Source of the DNA: Pleodorina starrii
Taxonomy: Eukaryota > Chlorophyta > Chlorophyceae > Chlamydomonadales > Volvocaceae
Direction of reading: 5' to 3'
Assembly (NCBI GenBank): GCA_030267565.1
Contig: BRXU01000003.1
Span: forward strand, 248,001-312,000
Length of the DNA stretch: 64,000 nt
Shown here: positions 30,501 through 42,200 of the stretch, piece by piece
How the letters are laid out: every line of letters begins with the position of its first letter
How positions within the stretch are numbered: position 1 is the first letter of the stretch
Made by a program: the position numbers and the translations under genes
The notes under the pieces: model-generated
The model's input: the letters and a program-made list of their open reading frames with translations, nothing else
Databases searched by the model: none
Told to the model about the DNA's origin: nothing

Positions 30501-33208
30501 GAAGGAAGGGCTGGGTTACTGGCAGAAGGGACTCTGTACTGGTAGTCGTGGCTGCCGTGCTCTCTTTCCTTCGCTGGCGCTAATGCAGCTAGCGAGCTAG
30601 CACGCATCCCCCTCAACACCTCACTTTACCCTCGATCTTGCTCTCGCTGTCGCTGTTTCCCCGCCTGATCCCGCACCCGCCTGATCCTAATATTAATTTT
30701 AATATTAGGATTAGTATTGCCGGAAGCAGGCATAAAAAAAACACCGCACCCGCACCCGAACCCGCCCCGCAGCACCTGTCTGAGGTTGATGCGCTGGCTG
30801 CTGACGCGGATCAGCAGCGGGAGCTGGTGTCGCGGATGCGGGAGCAGCTGGGGGCGCTGGAGAGGGCCGTACAGAACGAGCGGAGCGGACGGAGGGAGCA
30901 GGACGAGGAGGCGCGGGTGGGGACTGGCTGGCTGGGTTTGGGGAGGTGTGGGGGAGGGAGGAGGCAACGGGGTCGTCGAGGCTCTGGTGGGACGGACAGG
31001 CGGGCATGTGTACATATGCGTGCCTGTATGCATGTGTATGTGTAAGCCCGGGAGATGATGCGTGGGTGTAGTGGCGGCGGCTTGGGGCGGGTTGGCAGCA
31101 ATGCACACGCTGCGGTTGCTGCAGTCGCCATCCCCGCTTCCCTCTCCACCGCGTCGCGTCTGTCACACGTCTCCCCGCATCCCTCACCCATCCTCCCCTC
31201 TTCTTCTCTCTCCCCTACGTCCTACGTCCCCCTGCCCTCTCCCCTCTCCCCCCAGCTCCAGTCGGAATCGCAGCACCGGCTCGCCCTCCAACTGGCCGAT
31301 CGGTGCCGCGAGCATGAGGCGGTCATTGCGCAGCTGAGGAGGCAGCTGGAGATGGCGGCCGAGGCAGGGGCAGGGGAACCCCCCACAACAGGGCGAGAGG
31401 CTGCAGAGGCCATCGGCGGCGGCGGCGGCAGCAACAGTGGCGATAGCGCGCGGTACCACGGCGGCTACCCCCCCGGTGGCTACGGCCACAACCACGTCAG
31501 CCAGGGCGGTCACGCCGACGCTGTCGCCGTTTCGGGGGTCATGTCCACGCACCGCGACTACCGGGGGGCCAGCAGCCCGCTCTCCATTGGGGAGACGTGC
31601 GCCTCGACCCAGGGCGGTGGCAGCCGTGGGTTCGGCTTTGTTGGAGGCCGTGCGGGTGGTGGAGGCAACAGCCACGGCAGCTGCGGCAGCAGCTGCGGTG
31701 ATGCCGGGGGCGTAGGCTATTACGGCACCGCCGCGGCGGCGGCAGCGGCGGCGGCGGCGGGCCGACCTATCAGCCCCGTCGTGAGCGCCGGTGTCTGCGG
31801 CGGCGGCGGATTTTCGGCCGGTGGCCCTTCGCTGCGGTACATGGGGCCGCAGCACACGCCCAACAGCGCCGACGCCCAGCAGACCTCCTTCCACCTCGAC
31901 CTGGTCAGCGCAGACCACCACCACTATCACCAGCACCCGCATAGCAACACCAGCAGCCAAAGGCACCTGATCCACGGCCTCGCCGCGCGCCCCGCCGCCA
32001 CCACCGCCGACTCACCGGCAGTGACAGCGGGTGGTGCGGGCGGGCAGAGCGCCGGCGGCCGCCGCCAAAGCCGCGGCGGCGCTGGAGACGGCCATGAAGA
32101 GTGCGCGCTCAGCGAGGACGAGGCGCGGCTGTGGCTGGAGCTGGTGCAGCTGCTCAAGGCCGCGGAGGGCGGTGGCAGCCACAGCCGGGGCGCCAGCTCC
32201 GGCAGTGGTGCTAGTGCGGCGGCGGCGGCGGCGGCACCGCAGTCGCTACTGGCGCTCGCCTCGGCTGGTGACGCCGCCGCGGGCATGCAGTTGGCCCATC
32301 ATCCCACGAGCAGCGGCGGCGGCAGCGGCGGCGGCGGCGACCTCCGCTCCGCGGCGGTGTCGACGCGGGGTCGTGCGGAGCTGCTGGCTCGCGCCGTGTC
32401 GCACATGTCGCTGCTGAGCGCGCAGAACCGGAAGCTGGGCAAGCTGCTCAAGGGGGTGGCGGGGGCGCGCGCGGCGGCGGCGGCGGCGGCGGCTCCGTCG
32501 GCGGGGACTGGGGGCGGGGCGGAGGGTGTGGCGGCGCGGTTGGAGGCGATGCAGCGGGAGAACTCGGAGCTGCGGGAGAAGTACCAGGCGGCACTGGTGA
32601 GTGGGTGGGTGCGTGCGTGCCTGCGTGCGGGAATCGGGCTTGGCGCCTTCGTGTGAATGGATGCCGCTGAGGTTTTTGGGCTGGAAAGGGAAAGGGCCAA
32701 CCTGGGCGGGAAAGCAAGAGAAGCGTTTCTACGGGTAGTGGGGTATGAAGTCCCTTTTACTCCACGCCCCCCAGATCCCTCTCCTTGTCCGGGCTCCACA
32801 CACGGCCAATGCGTGGCACCGGCTGAGGGGAACCCTACCGCCGACTCCCGCTCTCGCTTTCTTCTGACCACCAGACCATTCCTGTCGCCTACCTTTTGCC
32901 GCTCTGCCGCCCGCTGCCGCTCCCGACTGCCACCGCCTCCTCCCGTCCTCCGCTGCTTCCCCTCCCCCCCCGCCCCTCCCTCGCAGCTTGCCCAGAAGCA
33001 GAGCGGCCTGGCGATGCGGAAGCTGGGTGCGGAGAACCGGCAGCTGCACAGCCAGGTGATGGAGCTGATGGGGGTGCAGCTGGGCGCGCTGCAGGCCCGC
33101 AGCGCCAGCGCCAGCGCAGCCAACAGCGCAGCGACAGGCGCCCACGACAACGACCACGACAACTGCGGCGGCGGAGCGACTGCGGACAGCGACCTGCTGC
33201 TGGGCTAG
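18535..33208 (+). CDS. Giant coiled-coil protein, about 3,777 residues, family not recognised
   Basis: Twelve exons: 18535-18735, 18866-22495, 22988-24265, 24421-25206, 25576-26196, 26376-27726, 27980-29257, 29742-30046, 30291-30467, 30773-30916, 31256-32596, 32987-33208. All junctions are GT-AG and phase-consistent, with TAG at the end. Residues about 68-1640 are disordered and Ser/Ala/Gly/Pro-rich with acidic patches (for example EEEEEEDRTEASDDEAQ). Residues about 1645-2545 form a long, nearly unbroken coiled coil rich in Ala, Glu and Arg, starting near LLRVVKLSRENQGLARVNEQ. Shorter coiled segments lie at about 2630-2710, 3165-3285, 3640-3700 and in the last exon, separated by Gly- and His-rich linkers. 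No enzymatic domain is visible. Such architecture suits a centrosomal, basal-body, Golgi or other scaffold, but that is inference. A TGTAA at 34102-34106 is a candidate poly(A) signal. Confidence 0.85.
29262..29565. repeat. 33-nt tandem array in intron 7 of the giant coiled-coil gene
   Basis: About nine units built on GGATGGGATTGAAGGGTGGG plus GGGTGGATGGGT; some copies are shortened. The period is a multiple of three, so an open frame (repeat GGWVDGIEGWV) runs through it. The frame entered from exon 7 hits a stop within about 13 codons, so the array is intronic. It begins at the exon 7 donor (G|GTGGGT, 29258). Confidence 0.9.
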
Positions 33209-35466
33209 TGGAGTAGCTCTCAGGGATGGGCCGGGGCTGCTGTTGCTGCCGCCACGAGTGTTGATGGCGACTACGGCCATGCTCACTGTTGCTCTGTCAG
33301 CGCTACAGCGGCGGTGGCAGCGGTGGCAGCCTTTCGCATGTCTTCGGCAGCGGCGGCAGCGACCTTTTTTCGGAAGTGGAGGGGCTCGACCTGCTGTTGA
33401 AGGTCTGTTTGCACCAGCGAAACCGGGGGTGGGGGCGGTCGGACATTGATGACGACGGGTGCAAACACCTTTTCACTCTTTGACACAGAGCTCGGCGGGG
33501 CAGCTGCACGCAGCTGGACGTGCTTATGGGTGGCAACAGGGCACGCCAGGGACAGTCTTCCGGAACCGGTTTTCGCACTGCAGGTGGAGGACTGCGACCA
33601 CCGGGGCTGGGCGGGGGGGGCGGGGGGAATGAGCTTTCTGTTGCGGTGCAGCTCGAACTGCCAACGTTGTTGGGCCTCTGTGTATACAGCCGTAGTAGCC
33701 ATAAGTCAATAGTTTGCCCAGATGAATAGGCAAGTGGGTGGTGGAAGGCGAAGCGAGGGCGTTGCTGGGAACAAACTCGAGGAGGCGTTTGTGAGGGGAT
33801 TGGGGAACGCCCGGTCGACCGCTGTTGGGGAAAAAAGAGTACACCGAGAGGGCATCCAGTCTTGGGCAGTGCGGTGGTACGTGAGTTGGGACTTGAGGAG
33901 GGGGCGTTAACAAAGGACCGACGCGGATTAGTGGACCCGGGCGAGAGGCGCCTAACAGCAATACCTGCCAAACCTGTGACCTGTGACCTGTGACCAGGGG
34001 AAGGGGGCCTTACCCGCAAGTTGGATGCCAGCAGGCGGATACGGGCGGCAAGAAGCGGGCAGACTTTGGCACTTTGGTTGTCCAGGAACTCTGACGGAGG
34101 GTGTAACGCCGAGGTTACAGGTGCCGTACAAGCGGCTAGCATAAAGCCTAAGAAAGGCGTCGCACAGCATCTCGAGTAGCCTTTGCTCCGCCCAAGCATG
34201 ACAGGGGGAGCGTGCGGGGGGGGGGGGCCGGTGCGTCAGAGCGGCTGCGGCTGCGCGGGGTCGTCCCTGAGGACCCCTGAGGACCCGCACAACCGCCACC
34301 AGCACAACCAGTGGCGCGCCGCGTGTCTTCCTTGCGGCAGATTTCTTCCTTGGTGGCGTTGGCAATGTCCTACGAAGCTACGATTGTCGTGTGTTGTTGT
34401 GCTGGCCTCTTGTGCTTGATTCTGCCTTGTTGTGGCAGCCGTTGGTCAGGCGGCTCAAAAGCCTGTGCGCGGCATCGCTGCGTTTAGCGTGACCTGCAGA
34501 CTGGTTCTACCGCCAAAACCACCTGCTGCGGCTCCGCAAAGCTAGCCAACCAGCCCAGCCCCCGCCAATTGCGAGCGGTGGGAGGGGGAGCCAGACCTCC
34601 TTGCCTGACCTTTTACCGCGTGTATGCTGATACTGCACCGCGCGAGCTACGGGACACGTCACGTCCGTGTAGGCAGAAACGGTCTTGGGGGGCTTTGCGG
34701 GTCTCCCACAAGTGAGTGCCATGCAGCAAGGCGACAAGAGCCGTGGGCATTTGGATTAGGTGCCTGCCCCGATGCCGTAGCTGTTGGGACAGCTGCCGGT
34801 GCCGTGTGTATGTTCTCCGCCGCAGCTCCAATGTCCACCGCTAACGCCGCCTCTCCTGCGTGCCAGCCACTCACTTGGCTCCCCCTTTGGCTGCCCCGCT
34901 GATGTGTTTCAGCATTTGTGAGCAGATGCATGTGGGCGGGTGAGGAACACAAAATGAGGAACGGCACACACACCAGATGTATGCATGTATGTGTATATGC
35001 GCATGTGACAAGCCTCTTCCTCACCCTCACCTGCAATGCACACGAACCACTACCAAAGCCATCCTGCTTTTGTTCACACAGCGCATGTGCGTTTTCGCAT
35101 CGTACATAGTACAGCAATGCGCAGTCGCACGCAACGGCAGCAGTCCAGTTTGAGTGCCTTGCTGCTCCCGACGGCGACGGCGGGAGCAGCGCCGGCGCCA
35201 GTGGCGGCGCCGGCTCCCCGGCACCGGCCACACACCTTTCCGGCGGCCCTTGCAGTGCCAAGGCTTGGTCACCCGCCCCTCCCGCCCCCCGCCGTGCTGT
35301 CGCTGCCGCCGCCGCAGCAGCCGCTGTTACAACCGCAACCGCTGTCGCCACTGCCGCAGCCGCGACCGCAACCCTAAGCCCCAGCAGAAGCACCCTGCAC
35401 GCCCAACGCGCTCCCGTCTGTGGCCGCCCCACCCCATCCCATCCCGCCACTCCCACTACACTCCCA
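33209..35466. other. Convergent 3' region between the giant coiled-coil gene and MCM8
   Basis: No gene seen in 2.3 kb. Poly(A) signal candidates are TGTAA at 34102-34106 for the plus-strand gene and, on the minus strand, the complement of TTACA at 35327-35331, 136 bp past the MCM8 stop. A trimeric GCAACCGC/GCCGCC-rich patch lies at about 35165-35375. Confidence 0.5.
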
Positions 35467-38400
35467 CTACCCGCACACGCTGCCGCCGTTCTGTGCCGAC
35501 ACGGCGGGCAGTGCGACTCCCTCCACCTTGTACTGCCCGGGACCCCGCTTCAGCAGCTGACCTGCAGGAGGGCGGGGAGGGGGGGGCGGGTTGTGGGTCG
35601 TGAGTTGGCTTCTGGTTTGTGATTTGATAATAGAGGGGGGCGGGGGAGGATCCACAGCGAAGCACAGCACGCGAGGTGGGTTGGTGGGTGGGAAGGCGGC
35701 ACAGCCGGGGGCGCTGGCAGACGGCAGCGGCAGTTTGATCCATCCAAACCTTATCTTCGCCACCAATTCCCAGCCACCGAGCGTCCGAGCCCAACCCTGC
35801 CCTGACACCACCCCCGCCCCAGCCCTCCACACACCCTTTCTCCATCCCCACCTTCCCCTCTCCCCACCTTCCCCCTCTCCCCACCCACCCACCCACCCAC
35901 CCGACTCGTTGAGTTGATCCAGGAAGCCCCCCACGTCCCGCACCGCCAGCGCCAGCTCATTGGCCAGAGAGGTCAGCTCCCCCACAGAGAACACGCAGCG
36001 ACCCTCCCGATCTGCCAGGCGGCGAAGGGCGGTCAGGAAGCGGGTCGCCTCGCCGCCGCGGCTGCCGGCCCGACCGCCCGCCTGCACACGAGCAGGCGTG
36101 TGGGAGTTTGGGTGATAAGGGCGAGGGCGAGGGCGAGGTCCAATGGCGAGGGCGAGGGTAAGATAAAAGATACTACAGCAAAGGGACGGAGACAGCGGCC
36201 TGGGGGTAAAAAGAAAATACCGCAGCGGGGGGGGGGGGACGAGGGTGGTGTGTTGTAAAGACCAGGCCATGCCGCAGCGCCAAAACTCCCCATCCAGATG
36301 GGGAGCCGCGCCGCGCCCCACCAGCACTCAGCCAGCCCGCATCTCGTCGCCTCGCCCAACCTTGCTGCGGACCTTCTTTCCTGTTCCACCCAGCTGAAGG
36401 CCATCAACCCCCCCCCACCCCGCAGCCAGCACCAGCAGCCAGTCGTCCCAGCAAAACGCCCCTCCCTCCCACCCACCCCCAATCGTACTTCCTGCCGTAG
36501 TACCTGCCGGTAATCCGTACATCCGAGCCCCAGGTCGCCACCAAATCTGTCGTACAGTGCCTCCCGTACCAGCTCCACCACGTCCTCCGCGTCCGATCGC
36601 TCCACCACCTCCCGAAGCTCGGCGCGGGCTCGGGCCTCAGACAGCCGCACCAGACTCTCCAGTTGGCGGGCCTGGGTGGGGCATGAAGGGGAGGGAGGGG
36701 GGAGAGGGAGGAAGGGAGAGGAAGGGAGAGGGATAAGAAAACAGATCCCAGGAGAGGGAGTGGGAATGGGAGAGGAGGAAGGGAGAGGGAGTGGGAATGG
36801 GAGAGGAGGAAGGGAGAGGAGGAAGGGAGAGGGAGTGGGAATGGGAGAGGAGGAAGGGAGAGGGAGTGGGAATGGGAGAGGAGGAAGGGAGAGGGAGTGG
36901 GAATGGGAGAGGAGGAAGGGAGAGGGAGTGGGAATGGGAGAGGAGGAAGGGAGAGGGAGTGGGAATGGGAGAGGAGGAAGGGAGAGGGAGTGGGAATGGG
37001 AGAGGAGGAAGGGAGAGGGAGTGGGAATGGGAGAGGAGGAAGGGAGAGGGAGTGGGAATGGGAGAGGAAGAAGGGAGAGGGAGTGGGAATGGGAGAGGAG
37101 GAAGGGAGAGGGAGTGGGAATGGGAGAGGAAGAAGGGAGAGGGAGTGGGAATGGGAGAGGAGGAAGGGAGAGGGAGTGGGAATGGGAGAGGAAGAAGGGA
37201 GAGGGAGTGGGAATGGGAGAGGAGGAAGGGAGAGGGAGTGGGAATGGGAGAGGAGGAAGGGAGAGGGAGTGGGAATGGGAGAGGAGGAAGGGAGAGGGAG
37301 TGGGAATGGGAGAGGAGGAAGGGAGAGGGAGTGGAATGGAGAGGATGAAGGGAGAGGGAGTGGGAATGGGAGAGGAGGAAGGGAGAGGGAGTGGGAATGG
37401 GAGAGGAGGAAGGGAGAGGGAGTGGGAATGGGAGAGGAGGAAGGGAGAGGGAGTGGGAATGGGAGAGGAGGAAGGGAGAGGGAGTGGGAATGGGAGAGGA
37501 GGAAGGGAGAGGGAGTGGGAATGGGAGAGGAGGAAGGGAGAGGGAGTGGGAATGGGAGAGGAGGAAGGGAGAGGGAGTGGGAATGGGAGAGGAGGAAGGG
37601 AGAGGGAGTGGGAATGGGAGAGGAGGAAGGGAGAGGGAGTGGGAATGGGAGAGGAGGAAGGGAGAGGGAGTGGGAATGGGAGAGGAGGAAGGGAGAGGGA
37701 GTGGGAATGGGAGAGGAGGAAGGGAGAGGGAGTGGGAATGGGAGAGGAGGAAGGGAGAGGGAGTGGGAATGGGAGAGGAGGAAGGGAGAGGGAGTGGGAA
37801 TGGGAGAGGAGGAAGGGAGAGGGAGTGGGAATGGGAGAGGAGGAAGGGAGAGGGAGTGGGAATGGGAGAGGAGGAAGGGAGAGGGAGTGGGAATGGGAGA
37901 GGAGGAAGGGAGAGGGAGTGGGAATGGGAGAGGAGGAAGGGAGAGGGAGTGGGAATGGGAGAGGAGGAAGGGAGAGGGAGTGGGAATGGGAGAGGAGGAA
38001 GGGAGAGGGAGTGGGAATGGGAGAGGAGGAAGGGAGAGGGAGTGGGAATGGGAGAGGAGGAAGGGAGAGGGAGTGGGAATGGGAGAGGAGGAAGGGAGAG
38101 GGAGTGGGAATGGGAGAGGAGGAAGGGAGAGGGAGTGGGAATGGGAGAGGAGGAAGGGAGAGGGAGTGGGAATGGGAGAGGAGGAAGGGAGAGGGAGTGG
38201 GAATGGGAGAGGAGGAAGGGAGAGGGAGTGGGAATGGGAGAGGAAGAAGGGAGAGGGAGTGGGAATGGGAGAGGAGGAAGGGAGAGGGAGTGGGAATGGG
38301 AGAGGAGGAAGGGAGAGGGAGTGGGAATGGGAGAGGAAGAAGGGAGAGGGAGTGGGAATGGGAGAGGAGGAAGGGAGAGGGAGTGGGAATGGGAGAGGAG

Positions 38401-39263
38401 GAAGGGAGAGGGAGTGGGAATGGGAGAGGAAGAAGGGAGAGGAAGAAGGGAGAGGGAACCGGTGTCGGCGGTGTCGGCGGGCCTTTTCGTTGACGGGAAA
38501 TGGATAGGGATAGGGCTGCTGCCCTGCTGCCCCTTCTCCGCTGCAGTGCACCAAAGGCCAGCAGCAGCAGCAGCAGCAGCAGCAGGGTAACCCATGTGGC
38601 TGTCCTACTCTCCAAGAGAAGTCTGTGAGACCACACACTTCTGTAACAACCACACCCACCACAACTACCGCAACCACCACGTCCTTCCCGTGTGTGGCTG
38701 CCCCGTCCCCCTTCCCTCCCCTCCCCTTTCCCCCCTCCCCCACCTCACCGTGACCGGGTTCTTGGATCCGGGTGCCGCCTGGGAGCGCAACTGCAGATAG
38801 AAGGCCTGTGGGTCGGAACTCGGAAGGGAAGAAGGAAGGGGAGCGGATGGGGGGCGGGGCGGGCGGGCGGGGGGGGGTCGTGGTCGGAGTGCGCTGTCAC
38901 ACTGACGACGACTACCGACTCGTCCCGACTCGTCCCGACTCGTCCCGACTCGTCCCGACTCGTCCCGACTCGTCCCATTCGTAACCTGGTATTGGTACCA
39001 GGTAAGACAGGTATGTTTGGCAGGTAAGTATTACTTTGGGTTCTCGGTCGCCTATGTCCCTCCGCTGCAGTATCGTTTTTCTTACCCCCTCCCCCTCCAC
39101 ACACGCCCCCCCCACCTGTATAACCTGCTTGGCCTCCTCCGATAGCCGCGGGTGGCAGTACGTACGAGCGTACGACACGTACTTTTTCAGCAGCGGTACG
39201 GGTAGCTGCGCGTTGTCGTCCGCGCTCGCCAACTTGAGCCGCTGAGACAGACTCGCCCGACCG

Positions 39264-39295
<32 letters not shown>

Positions 39296-42200
39296 GCCGC
39301 CCAATGTACCACCGCCGCCAAAGGTACCGCCGCCGCCCAGCGTCGACTGGCTGGCGGCGCCGCCGCCGGTGAGCAGTCTGCTTCCGCCGCCGCCGCCTCC
39401 GCCGGCGCCGCTGACCGTGGAGCCGTACTCTATGAGTCGCTGGCGGGCGGCGTGAGCCCGATCGGCCAGACCTGGGGGAAGGGAAGGCAGCAAGGCAGGA
39501 AGGAAGGAATAAAGGAAGGACGGGATGGTAGGGGTTGGGTTGAGTTGAGTTGAGTTGGGTTGGGTTGAGGGCCAATGAAAGCGTCTTCTTACAGCCCGTG
39601 GACAACGAAAGGACCTGAGCACATGACACACACCCTCTTCACCCCCCTCCCCCCGCATCTCCAACCCTCCCTCCATCCCCACCCCCCCACCCCCGTCTCC
39701 GCTGCGGTATTTCCTTTTTACCCCACCCCCACCCCCTCCATCCCCACCCCTCCCGCCACCCTCCCCCACCCCCACCCCCACCCGAGTGCAGCGCCATGAC
39801 GTGTTCACTGAGCGCCTGGTCCATCCGCTCGTCCGGTCGGTCCAGCAGTACGAATATGAGGTCGAATCGTGACAACATGGCAGCACTCAGCCCCTTGAGG
39901 TTCTCCGCCAGGCTCTTGGCGCGGTTGTAGTGGCCGCCCGCGGGGTTGGCGGCGGCGAGGATGGAGGCGCGCGCGGGCAGGTTGGCCACCAGGCCCGCCT
40001 TGGCCACACTTACCTGAGGTCGGGTGTGGGTGGGTGTGGGTGTGGGTGTGTGTGGGGGGGGGCGGGGGGTTGGAGGCGGGAGGGGTGTGGGCAGGAGGGG
40101 GGCGGGGGGGGAGAGCGCGGGTGCATGCAGCACACAGCCCTCGCGCGCTGGGGGAGGGGGCAGCAGCCTTTTCTCCCTCCCCGCGCGTTGGTGGACGGAT
40201 GGATGGATGGAGGGCAGGGCAGGGCAGGGCAGGGCAGGGCAGGGCAGGGCAGGGCAGGGCAGGGCAGGGCAGGGCAGGGCAGGGCAGGGCAGGGCAGGGC
40301 AGGGCAGGGCAGGGCAGGGCAGGGCAGGGCAGGGCAGGGCAGGGCAGGGCAGGGCAGGGCAGGGCAGGGCAGGGCAGGGCAGGGCAGGGCAGGGCCGGGC
40401 AGGGCAGGGCAGTTGCCTTGCGAGTGCGAATGGGACGAACTCTCACTGATCCAGCAAGGGACAGTCTTCCCCCCACCCCCACCTCCCCGCGCGCCCCCCC
40501 CTCCGGTTGATTGGCCACTTGCGGTTTCCCCAACTCCCAGTCCCCAATACCCCCTCGGTGCGTCCCGGTATTTCTGGGCCGCACCCGACGGCACCCGCTG
40601 CCACACACCGCCCACCGCCCCCCCTCCCCTTCCCTTACCCTCCCCCCTCCCCTCCCCAACTCCTCCCCTCCCCAACTCCTGCCCCCCCCCCACCTCCTGC
40701 TGCTCCATGACTTCGAGCAGAGCCTGAGGGGGGAAGCCGGTGGGACGGATGTGTACGTGTGTGTGTATGTGTGTGTGTACGATGGCAGGGGGAGTGGGGG
40801 CCAAAAGGGCAAGGGAGGGCAGCGCACTACTGGAACTCAAAAGTATCAGACGAGGTAAGCTACAGGTAAGAGGAAGACGGCGGGGAACGTGACGGGTCGT
40901 AGGGAGTAGGGAGTAGGGAGGGTCAGGATCTCAGGAGCTCAGGAGCTCAGGGGCAGGGGACGCTCCACTTCATGGCAGCGGTAGCGGTGCGGTACTGGCG
41001 ATATGAGCGAGCGGCGGGAATGGAGGGCCGCGGAGGGGGTGGTCCTCCAGGGAGGGAAGGGAAGGGATCGGCCTCCTCCGGGAGCACTCCAACCTGCCCG
41101 CCCCCCAACGCCCTTCGCTGCGGTACCGGTACCGGCACCTTGATTCTGTCCACCCCAAACTCCACCCCCCCCACCCCCCCACCAGCCCCACCCCCCCACC
41201 CTACCCAGCCCCAGCCCACCCACCTGGTGTTCCGCCGTCATTTTGTCAAACTCGTCCACACAGCACACCCCACAGTCCGACAGCACCACCGCCCCCGCCT
41301 CCAGAGCCGCATCCCCCGTCACCGCGTCCCTCACCACACTGACGGTGAGGCCGGCGGAGGTGGCGGTGTTGCCGCACACGTACAGGCCGCGAGGGGCGGC
41401 GGAGGCGGCGGCCTGAAGTTGGGGCGTGGGTGGGGGCGCGCGTTAGGGCGCGGATGGGGCGGGGGAGCGCGGAAGGGCGCGGGGGGTGGGGGGTAAGGTA
41501 AGAAAAAAGGGAATACCGCGGCAAAACCCTTACCTTCCTACTGCGGTGTTTCTTCCTTATCACCTCCCCCCCCTACAGTCCCGCTCCCCTGCTCCACCTT
41601 CCTCCTGCTCACCCCCCAAACCCCCCACAATTGCCCCCAGATACACACACACGCACAAAAACACAAACAGACACACACTCACACACCCACCTGCAGCAGC
41701 TGGCTCTTTCCCAGTCCCGGGTCCCCCACGATCAGAACGTGGATGTCCCCGCGGACGGGAACCCGCCCGCCGCCGCCGCCGCCGCCGCCGTTACCGCCGC
41801 CGGAGGCGCCACTCAGACCCCCTCCGCCCCCTGCAGCCACCAACACCAACACCAACACCAACACCAACACCACCAAGGAACGAGAAACGAGGAACGAGGT
41901 TCGGGGGCGGGGGTTAAGGTGGGTGGGGGCGACGAGGTTCGAGCGGCGATGAGGTGGGAGCGTGGTGAAGGAGTGAACATGGATTGTTGGACGGAGGGAG
42001 GGACGGGGGGGACATGGGCGTGTGTGTGTTTGTGTGTTTGTGAAAGGACGGGAGAGGGGAAGAAGGGAGGAAGGGGGAGGAAAGGGGAGAGACGGCAGGC
42101 GGGGACTGCTGTTGCTGCGTGCCCGCACGCCACAGCACGCAGCACACAACACAACACAACACGCAGCGCGCAGGATACAGCATGCAACACACCGGGGAAA

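Noticed and set aside
36033..38743. Very long open frames on both strands across the 31-nt array (repeats such as [10 protein letters not shown] and [14 protein letters not shown]).
   Set aside because: The unit has almost no stop words in any frame, so openness follows from the satellite. MCM8 exons 14 and 15 flank it in frame and require it to be intron.
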